This document shows positions 24,142 through 30,842 of a stretch of DNA of 64,000 nucleotides, in pieces; the stretch's first letter is position 1, and each line of letters starts with the position of its first letter. The DNA lies in contig DDTO01000004.1 in NCBI GenBank assembly GCA_002344135.1, forward strand, positions 611,660 to 675,659, given 5' to 3'. The notes below the pieces were generated by a model. The model saw only the letters and a list, made by a program, of their open reading frames with translations, made no database searches and was not told where the DNA came from. The translations under genes were made by a program, and so were the position numbers. This DNA is from Chthonomonas sp. UBA2362. Lineage in GTDB: Bacteria > Armatimonadota > Fimbriimonadia > Fimbriimonadales > Fimbriimonadaceae.

Positions 24142-24178
24142 CACGGAAGGCCCGGAACCCGCACCCGCCCGAGGAAGC

Positions 24179-25963
24179 CTACAACTTCTTCGCTGGCGCC
24201 ACCGAAGCCAGGCAGAATCCGAACACGTCGATCGACACTTCCACCGGCCGGAACGCCGCATCGATCTGAAACTCCTGATACGCGCTGCCGAGCACAACGA
24301 CCTTCTCAGACACCTGCCCGGTCGGCCCCGTCACCCGAATCTTGAACCGCAGCCGGTAGCCGTCGGTTCCCTTCTGGCGAACCGTGACCATCGCGGTCGA
24401 ACGGTCGCCGCGAGGGATGATCTCGACCGCCCCGACCTCCAGCGTCGGGAACGTTGCGCCGTCGATCCACTGCGACCAGAACCAGTCCAGATTCTTGCCG
24501 GAGGCTCTCTCGAAGTAGGCCCGGAGGTCGGCCCATACCGTCGGCTTGCCGACTCGGTCCTTGACGAGGTCCTTCAGTCCGGCGAGGACCGCGTCTAGGC
24601 CGATCTCGTTTTCGAGCATCCGCATGACATAGGCCCCGCGCATGTAAGTGGCGTTGTTGTTCGCGTGGGCGATGTTCATCTTCGAAAGCGGGACCGGCAC
24701 ATTGATCGAGCGGAGGCCGGTTTCTAAGGTCCGGTCCGAGTTGCCCGAACGCAGGACGCTATCGACGTATTGGGTCAGGCTCTCGTTGAAAGTGTCGTCG
24801 ATGTAGGCGCACGGGACGAGGCCGCCGAAATAGGTATGCCCCATCTCGTGGGCGACGAACCGAGTCGTGTACCGATGGTTAAGCAGCGTGTAGCTGTAGG
24901 ACTCGATCCCGTAGTAGGTATCCGCGTCGAAACACTCGTAACCCGGGAACGGGAAGGGACCGAGGCGGTCTTCGAAGAACTTGCACGCGTCCGCCATGAG
25001 TTGAACGTCTCGCTCGCCCCTCGCCTTATCGACGGCTCCCAGGTGCCACGCGCGAAACGTCTTGCCGCGATCGGTCTTTTCGGCCGCGAGTTGGTACTTC
25101 CCGGCAATGATCTTCGGAAAGGAGATCGGTACATCGCATCGAAAGCCGCTCGGCCCGGTAGCTACGCCCTCGCTTCGCACCACCCAATCAGCGGGGGCTC
25201 GGACGGAGGTCTCCGTGGTGAAGGGCCATTGGGCGATCGTCGGCGCCCACCAAGCCGTCAAGAAGGTCGCGGTGGGAGTGATCTTGTCCTCGCTAGCGGA
25301 GTTCACGATCCCCGAATACTCGAAAGTGTAGTTCTCGGTGGCAGAGGGAGGCCCCCAGACGACCATCAGTGAACCCGCACGAACCAGGTCGCCGGGTTTG
25401 GGGGCAGGAACCACGCGGTCCGTGACCTGGACCACTGGCAACGCCTTATCCCCCGCCTTGGCCAGTGTCACGGTGTAAGGATCGCCCAGACCGAAGATAA
25501 GCGAAGCGTCGCCGCTCATTCGCGAGATGCGGGTCGCTGCCGTCACATCCACGCGGTGCTCATCGGGGCTCAGGCGGACGTCGAGTTTTTGGTGCGCGAT
25601 GCGGGCAGACTTAGCGACCCAGACTCTTTGTTCCTTTCCGAGCTTGGCCCCCGCCGCTGTCAGGGCGAGCGCGAACACCCTATCCGTATGCGACTCGATA
25701 TCCTGGCGGGAATGGAAGATCGCCCAATAGCGGCCCCCTTCTGTCCAGCCCGGCGGAGCCGGGATGACCGCGAGGCGAACGTTGCGCAGGCCGCCGCGGT
25801 CCTCGGCCATGTCCCATAGCCCGCGGGCGTCTTCCGGTCGAACGAAGAACTGCTCCACCTTTGCCCGCGTCCCGCCGGAGACGGCGAGGCGCAGGTTGTC
25901 GAGCAGCGTCTGGGCCTCGCTCTGGGTCTGGAGGGAGGCGGCGAGCAGCGCAAAGGCAATCAT
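24179..25963 (-). CDS. M1-like zinc metallopeptidase
   Basis: A 594-residue exported aminopeptidase-like protein with a short leader (MIAFALLAASLQTQSEA). The zinc site is HEMGH at 372-376, followed by DDTFNE with Glu-394 as third ligand. The spacing is 17 residues, whereas classical M1 enzymes have 18. The exopeptidase GAMEN motif is replaced by YGIESYS (351-357), and the catalytic Tyr region reads YMRGAYVMRMLENEIG. A C-terminal beta domain follows. Loss of GAMEN means aminopeptidase activity is uncertain. It is the last gene of the molybdenum cofactor operon, 6 bases after the moaE-fusion stop, but nothing links it functionally. Confidence 0.85.
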   Translation of the reverse strand: MIAFALLAASLQTQSEAQTLLDNLRLAVSGGTRAKVEQFFVRPEDARGLWDMAEDRGGLRNVRLAVIPAPPGWTEGGRYWAIFHSRQDIESHTDRVFALALTAAGAKLGKEQRVWVAKSARIAHQKLDVRLSPDEHRVDVTAATRISRMSGDASLIFGLGDPYTVTLAKAGDKALPVVQVTDRVVPAPKPGDLVRAGSLMVVWGPPSATENYTFEYSGIVNSASEDKITPTATFLTAWWAPTIAQWPFTTETSVRAPADWVVRSEGVATGPSGFRCDVPISFPKIIAGKYQLAAEKTDRGKTFRAWHLGAVDKARGERDVQLMADACKFFEDRLGPFPFPGYECFDADTYYGIESYSYTLLNHRYTTRFVAHEMGHTYFGGLVPCAYIDDTFNESLTQYVDSVLRSGNSDRTLETGLRSINVPVPLSKMNIAHANNNATYMRGAYVMRMLENEIGLDAVLAGLKDLVKDRVGKPTVWADLRAYFERASGKNLDWFWSQWIDGATFPTLEVGAVEIIPRGDRSTAMVTVRQKGTDGYRLRFKIRVTGPTGQVSEKVVVLGSAYQEFQIDAAFRPVEVSIDVFGFCLASVAPAKKL

Positions 25964-25969
25964 CTTCGT

Positions 25970-27442
25970 TTAAAGACGTCCGGGAAGCCCATTGGTACTC
26001 ACTTGGTCGCCGGAAGGACGCGCCCGAAGCCCGCCGGCGATTGACACGAACTCGGTTCGGCCCTGCTGATGAAGGACCCTCGCCAGGTGCTCGGTCCGCG
26101 TGCCCGACCTGCAGACCAAAGCGTAGCCGTCAGCGACGGGAAGCTCGTCGAGGCGGGCCAAGAAACTGTCGTAGGGGAGCGCGACATCCGCCTCCGGGCA
26201 GGGCTGAAGGGCGATCTCGGCCGGGTCGCGAACATCGATCAACATTCGCACCCCGCGTTCGTGCCACTCGATCGTCCATTGCACTGCGGGCGACTTTCCC
26301 GAGCCACAAACGGAGCACTCGGGTCGCTTCGCGCGAGCCAAGCGCCGCGTAGACACCTCCAGGAGATCAACGAGCAGTAGCCCTTCTCCTAGCGTGTGCC
26401 CAAGTCCGGTCAGCCACTTGATCGCCTCGGTCGCCTGAAGGAGGCCGAGTACGCCCGGCACGACTCCAAGAATGCCGACTTCCGCGCAGGTGCCGACACA
26501 GCCGTCTTCTGGCGGGTCCGGCCAAAGACACTGAAGGCATCCTCCTAAGCCATTCGGATCCACGAGCATGATCTCGCCTTCAAAGCCGTGGACGCTGGCG
26601 ACGAGAAGCGGAACACCTGCCGATACGCAAGCATCGTTAAGCGCAAACTTCGTTCGAAAGTTGTCGGTGCCGTCGATAACGAGATCGAAACCGGCGACGT
26701 AATCGAGCGCGTTGGCTGCGGTGAGCCGCCCTTCGACCGCTTCCACTCGGATGAGAGGATTCTGCTTGGCGAGACGCTCGGCGGCGATCACCGCTTTGCT
26801 CCGTCCGACCTGGCCGGCTTCGAACAGGATTTGGCGGTGGAGGTTGTCGAGCGCGACCCGATCGTCGTCGAGGACCGTTATGCGGCCGATCCCGGCCCCT
26901 GCCAGATAAGGCAAGGCGGCACAGCCCAAGCCACCTGCACCGACCATCAGCACCGAGGCTTCCGCCAGCCTTTGCTGAGCCTCGGGCCCGAACCCCGGCA
27001 TTCGAACCTGGCGGTCGTAGTACTCGCTCGGAGCAGGAGCGACGCTCTCCCCGATTAGCCAATCCGATTCGCCGTCGGCGTAGTGCTCCTTCTTCCAGAT
27101 GGGCACCCTGCGTTTCACCTCGTCGAGGATCCAGCGGCACGCGTCGAAGGCCTCTCGCCGGTGCCCCGCCACCGCACGAACCCGTATGGCGACCTCGCCG
27201 AGATGAAGATGCCCGGTTCGATGCACACATGAGGCTTCCATGAGACCGAATCGTCTCATCGCTTCCTGGAGGATCGACTCACCCTCCTTCTCTGCAAGTT
27301 CTGCATAGGCGTCGTACTCGAGGGAGACCACTTCGCGGCCATCGTTCATGTTCCTTACGCGCCCGTCGAACGTGACGACGGCGCCAGCGCCGACCTCCAC
27401 CCGTGGCTCAGTTGGAATCGGCTCAAGGGTCATTTGAAACAC
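25970..27442 (-). CDS. MoaE-MoeB-rhodanese fusion protein (molybdopterin synthase large subunit / MoaD-activating enzyme)
   Basis: Three domains in one 490-residue chain. Residues 1-140 are MoaE, the molybdopterin synthase catalytic subunit (GAGAVVTFDGRVRN, and VPIWKKEHY with the active Lys). Residues 141-385 are a MoeB/ThiF E1-like adenylating domain (YDRQVRMPGFG, ATP site GAGGLG at 168-173, zinc Cys pairs at 302/305 and 376/379). Residues 390-490 are a rhodanese domain with Cys-444 in CRSGTRT. Together they would adenylate MoaD, load it with sulfur and use it on precursor Z. Translation starts at GTG 27442, one base after the moaD stop, or at ATG 27433. Confidence 0.93.
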   Translation of the reverse strand: MFQMTLEPIPTEPRVEVGAGAVVTFDGRVRNMNDGREVVSLEYDAYAELAEKEGESILQEAMRRFGLMEASCVHRTGHLHLGEVAIRVRAVAGHRREAFDACRWILDEVKRRVPIWKKEHYADGESDWLIGESVAPAPSEYYDRQVRMPGFGPEAQQRLAEASVLMVGAGGLGCAALPYLAGAGIGRITVLDDDRVALDNLHRQILFEAGQVGRSKAVIAAERLAKQNPLIRVEAVEGRLTAANALDYVAGFDLVIDGTDNFRTKFALNDACVSAGVPLLVASVHGFEGEIMLVDPNGLGGCLQCLWPDPPEDGCVGTCAEVGILGVVPGVLGLLQATEAIKWLTGLGHTLGEGLLLVDLLEVSTRRLARAKRPECSVCGSGKSPAVQWTIEWHERGVRMLIDVRDPAEIALQPCPEADVALPYDSFLARLDELPVADGYALVCRSGTRTEHLARVLHQQGRTEFVSIAGGLRARPSGDQVSTNGLPGRL

Positions 27443-27443
27443 G

Positions 27444-27698
27444 TCAGCCTCCCGCGACCGGCGGAATGAAAGCGACCTCTACGCCGTCCATTAACCGGGC
27501 CTCCATGGTCGAGAAAGCTCCGTCGATCGCGACTCGGACCAGACGCTGCTCGAGTCCGAGTGAATGGCGCGCGGAAAGCTCCGCGTAAAGTTCGGCCGGG
27601 GTTGTCGCCGCGGTCTCCAGGAGTTCCGATCGAAGTCCGCGCCTTTCGCGCAAGACGGCGAACCAGAGCACCGTAACTCGCCGGGAACTTGGGCTCAT
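27444..27698 (-). CDS. moaD: Molybdopterin synthase small subunit MoaD
   Basis: An 84-residue ubiquitin-like sulfur carrier. It begins MSPSSRRVTVLWFAVLRERR and ends VEVAFIPPVAGG; the C-terminal Gly-Gly is where the thiocarboxylate forms. The LWFAVLRE start and AELYAELSARH helix fit the family. Its ATG overlaps the moeA stop by 4 bases, and the next gene, which carries its partner MoaE and its activating enzyme in one chain, begins one base after its stop. That order makes the function clear. Confidence 0.93.
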   Translation of the reverse strand: MSPSSRRVTVLWFAVLRERRGLRSELLETAATTPAELYAELSARHSLGLEQRLVRVAIDGAFSTMEARLMDGVEVAFIPPVAGG

Positions 27699-28945
27699 TG
27701 CGCCTCCCCAGGGTACTCCAACGTCGCCCACGGCGCGGGGACGGCTTCCACCAGCGAACCAGCCTCGAAGTCGGCTCGCGCCGGAAGAACCACCCATCCT
27801 TGCGCGTCGACGAGAGGCAGACCCAAGTGCGAGGATCGCCCTTCGATCGGTGTCGCCATGATGCGGCCGGCATCGAGAGTCAGCCTGGACGCTACGAACT
27901 CCGTTCTCTCGTTGTTCGATCGCAAGGGCGCCGCAAGGAATGCTTGAAGCCGTTCGACCGGCGTCAATCCAACCGAAGCGCGAAGGAACGGGCCGATGAA
28001 GAGCGCCGCCGTGACGATCGCCGACATGGGATTGCCAGGAAGACCGAACACTGCGACGGCAGGGTTCTTCCGGGTTCCGAACCAGACTGGCTTTCCCGGC
28101 TTGATCGCGGCCCGCCAGAACACTTCGTCGACTCCCAGCGCGCCGAGCACCGACCGAACGCGATCGAACGCTCCTACCGAGACTCCGCCCGTTGTCACCA
28201 GCACATCGCAAGAACCCAGAAGTCGTTCGAGCACATCTCGAAGAACGTCCTCGTCGTCACCCACTCGAGAAACCGCAACGACCTCGACGGGAAGCGTCCC
28301 CAGAAGACCGCGCAGCGCGAAAGTGTTCGATTCGTAGATCTCGCCGACGTTGAGTGCCTCTCCAGGCGCAGCGAGTTCGTCGCCTGTCGCTAGGATCGCC
28401 ACTCGGGGACGAACGTAAACGAGCAGTTCGGCCTCGCCCGCACCGGCGGCCACCGCGATGGCGGGCGGGGTAAGTCGCGTGCCCGCCGGCAGGATCACGC
28501 GACCCGCACGGTAGTCCTCGCCGGCCCTTCGGATGTGTCCGGCACGGGCGTCCGACCTAACGGTTACGTAATCACCGGTTCGTTCGGTGTCCTCCTGCAT
28601 CACGATGCCAACGGTTCCGTTCGCCAAGGCGGCGCCGGTCATCGTTTGCACCGTCGTCCCGGGTGTAAGGACGCCGGGATACGGCTCTCCAGCCCTCGAA
28701 ACCCCCACACATCGAAGGTCGAGTTCTGCTCCCTGATCGAGTCGCAAGAGGTCTCGTTCCGAGATCGCGTAGCCGTCGACAGCCGAGTTGTCGAACCGGG
28801 GGCTATCGATTTGAGCGATTACGTCGCTGGCCAAGACCCGCCCGTTGCCATCGCGAAGCGGGACTCGCTCGCTCGGGACCCGGCAAACCGAATCGAGGAC
28901 CATCCGGAGCCGATCTTCAAAGGCCTCGGTGGTGCTAGTCGTCAT
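27695..28945 (-). CDS. moeA: Molybdopterin molybdenumtransferase
   Basis: A 416-residue MoeA, which inserts molybdate into adenylated molybdopterin. SPRFDNSAVDGYAI holds the family DNSAMDGYA motif with Met changed to Val. RPRVAILATGDEL, SNTFALRGLL, TTGGVSVGAFDRV and FGLPGNPMSAIVTA are all in order, and the C-terminal beta barrel (HLGLPLVDAQGWVVLPARA) is complete. It overlaps the upstream moaC-mog gene by 11 bases and the downstream moaD by 4, so the operon is tightly coupled. Confidence 0.96.
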   Translation of the reverse strand: MTTSTTEAFEDRLRMVLDSVCRVPSERVPLRDGNGRVLASDVIAQIDSPRFDNSAVDGYAISERDLLRLDQGAELDLRCVGVSRAGEPYPGVLTPGTTVQTMTGAALANGTVGIVMQEDTERTGDYVTVRSDARAGHIRRAGEDYRAGRVILPAGTRLTPPAIAVAAGAGEAELLVYVRPRVAILATGDELAAPGEALNVGEIYESNTFALRGLLGTLPVEVVAVSRVGDDEDVLRDVLERLLGSCDVLVTTGGVSVGAFDRVRSVLGALGVDEVFWRAAIKPGKPVWFGTRKNPAVAVFGLPGNPMSAIVTAALFIGPFLRASVGLTPVERLQAFLAAPLRSNNERTEFVASRLTLDAGRIMATPIEGRSSHLGLPLVDAQGWVVLPARADFEAGSLVEAVPAPWATLEYPGEAQ

Positions 28946-29834
28946 GTCCCCCCCCGCGCACGATCGAAAGGGCGTGAATGAGATAAGGGAACAACGCGTC
29001 GATCGCGTCGTTCACCGCCGCGGGCGAACCCGGCAGGCAGATCACGATCGTCGATCCCAACAGACCCGCCATCGGGCGCCCCAGCATAGCGAGCGGGTTC
29101 CTTCGGCAGGCGAAGGAGAGGATCTGATCGACAACGCCCGGCATGGCTCGGTCGAGGACGGGAAGGACGGCTTCAGGGGTCACGTCCCGAGGTCCGCAGC
29201 CGGTACCGCCGGTGGTAAAGACGAAATCCACCTGGTCTCTCTGCGCGACCACCCAGTCGCGGATGCGAGCCACATCGTCGGGAACCACATCGGGCGCCTG
29301 GACTTCTCCGCCCATATCCTTCAGTCGAGCGCCCAGGACCGCTCCCGATCGGTCGGTCGCCTCGCCACTCGATACCGAATCCGAGATCACGAGGACGCTG
29401 GCCGTGAAGGGGCGACTAGGAAATGCACTCTTGCCACCCGTCTTGCCGAGCAGTCGGATCGCGACGATCTCCATCGACTCGTCGACCGGCTTCAGCAAAT
29501 CGTAGAGATTCAATGCCGCCACCGACGCCGCGGTCAGAGCCTCCATCTCGACCCCGGTCCGGTCGATCGCCTTGGCGGTGACGGCAACCCGAATTGCTGC
29601 CGGATGCAGCTCGAATTCCACGTGCACCCAGTCCAGAGCGACCGAATGACAGTAGGGGAGCATCCGTGGGGTCTCCTTCGCGGCGAGTATCGCGGCGACC
29701 TGGGCTACCGGGCGAGGATCACCCTTCGGAGTTCGACCCTCTTCGATCAGCCGGATCGTGTCGGGGCTCATCGTCACCATCGCCTCGGCGGAGGCGATTC
29801 GCAGCGAGGGCACCTTAGCTGACACGTCTCTCAT
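28935..29834 (-). CDS. moaCB: MoaC-MogA/MoaB fusion
   Basis: A 299-residue fusion. Residues 1-150 are cyclic pyranopterin monophosphate synthase MoaC (MRDVSAKVPSLRIASAEAMV, LPYCHSVALD, DRTGVEMEALTA). The rest is the molybdopterin adenylyltransferase domain MogA/MoaB (VLVISDSVSSGEATDRSG, FTTGGTGCGPRDVTPEA, VICLPGSPAAVNDAI). One chain thus covers the second step and the adenylation step of cofactor synthesis. MoaC-MoaB fusions are known in other bacteria. The ATG at 29834 lies 2 bases after the moaA stop; the upstream open frame is a shadow of moaA. Confidence 0.94.
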   Translation of the reverse strand: MRDVSAKVPSLRIASAEAMVTMSPDTIRLIEEGRTPKGDPRPVAQVAAILAAKETPRMLPYCHSVALDWVHVEFELHPAAIRVAVTAKAIDRTGVEMEALTAASVAALNLYDLLKPVDESMEIVAIRLLGKTGGKSAFPSRPFTASVLVISDSVSSGEATDRSGAVLGARLKDMGGEVQAPDVVPDDVARIRDWVVAQRDQVDFVFTTGGTGCGPRDVTPEAVLPVLDRAMPGVVDQILSFACRRNPLAMLGRPMAGLLGSTIVICLPGSPAAVNDAIDALFPYLIHALSIVRGGGHDD

Positions 29835-29836
29835 GG

Positions 29837-30832
29837 TTACCCTCCGATCTGAATCATGCTCCGGTTGGGTAGCTGCGGGAGCGTCGCCAGGTCGGGATGG
29901 CCCTTCCACTTGCGCTCGAGCGCCCTCCGGATGGCTTCCTCGAGCACTTCTGCCGTTTCGCCCGATCGGACGAGATCGCGCAGTGAGACCTCTTCTCTGC
30001 CGAAAAGGCATGTCTTGAGATAGCCGTCCGAGGTGATGCGGAGGCGGTCGCATCCGTCGCAGAAGTGCTCGGTCATCGACGTCACGAAGCCGACCCGGCA
30101 TCGACAGCCTTCGATGCGAAAATCCTTGCCGACGGCGCTAGGGTCCGTCTCCAGGGGCTCGAGCCGAAAGCGAGCCTCCAGGTCGCGGCGCATGGCAGCA
30201 TAGGGGTAGATGTCCGCTCGGTCCCATCGGTTGCCCTCGAACGGCATGAACTCGATGAATCGCACCGTCACGTCGCAATCGGCAAAGTGCTCGACGAACC
30301 GGATGATCTCGTCCTCGTTCACTCCCCGCATGACCACACAGTTGATCTTGACCTCGAGGCCCGCTCCGAGGGCGGATTCGATTCCCGTCAAGACGCGGTC
30401 CAGTTCTCCACGAACCGTTATCGCTCGAAACCTTTCCGGATCGAGCGAATCCATGCTGACGTTTACAAGCGAGAGACCGTGGCGACGAAGCGTGCCCGCC
30501 GATTCGGCAAGGGTCCACCCGTTTGTAGTCATGGCCAGGGTCCGTATTTCAGGGATAGCGGCCAGTGCCTTAACCAGGCCCTCGTAACCACGCCTCACCG
30601 TGGGCTCGCCGCCAGTGAGGCGAACCTTATCGATCCCGAGACGAGCGAAGAGCCGAACGAGAACTTCGAGTTCTTCCAGTGTCAGAATCTCGGCCTTCGC
30701 CTGCCAAGCGACGCCCTCCAGCGGCATGCAGTAGCGGCAGCGAAAGTTGCACCGGTCGGTCAGCGCCACCCGCAGGTAACGGTGGACGCGGCCGTATCGA
30801 TCGACCAAAGGCGGTCGTTGCATTGCTCTCAT
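29837..30832 (-). CDS. moaA: GTP 3',8-cyclase MoaA (radical SAM)
   Basis: A 331-residue radical SAM enzyme starting the molybdenum cofactor pathway from GTP. The N-terminal cluster motif is CNFRCRYC, with LTGGEPTVR and the SAM-binding NVSMDSLDPERFRAIT. The second, C-terminal [4Fe-4S] site is HFCDGCDRLRI plus the Cys in YLKTCLFG. The chain ends IQIGG: the terminal Gly-Gly is required for catalysis in MoaA. Start ATG at 30832 or 30823; neither has a strong ribosome binding site. The gene begins 10 bases after the SARP regulator stop, so it is likely read from the same transcript. Confidence 0.95.
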   Translation of the reverse strand: MRAMQRPPLVDRYGRVHRYLRVALTDRCNFRCRYCMPLEGVAWQAKAEILTLEELEVLVRLFARLGIDKVRLTGGEPTVRRGYEGLVKALAAIPEIRTLAMTTNGWTLAESAGTLRRHGLSLVNVSMDSLDPERFRAITVRGELDRVLTGIESALGAGLEVKINCVVMRGVNEDEIIRFVEHFADCDVTVRFIEFMPFEGNRWDRADIYPYAAMRRDLEARFRLEPLETDPSAVGKDFRIEGCRCRVGFVTSMTEHFCDGCDRLRITSDGYLKTCLFGREEVSLRDLVRSGETAEVLEEAIRRALERKWKGHPDLATLPQLPNRSMIQIGG

Positions 30833-30842
30833 AGAGGTTACG

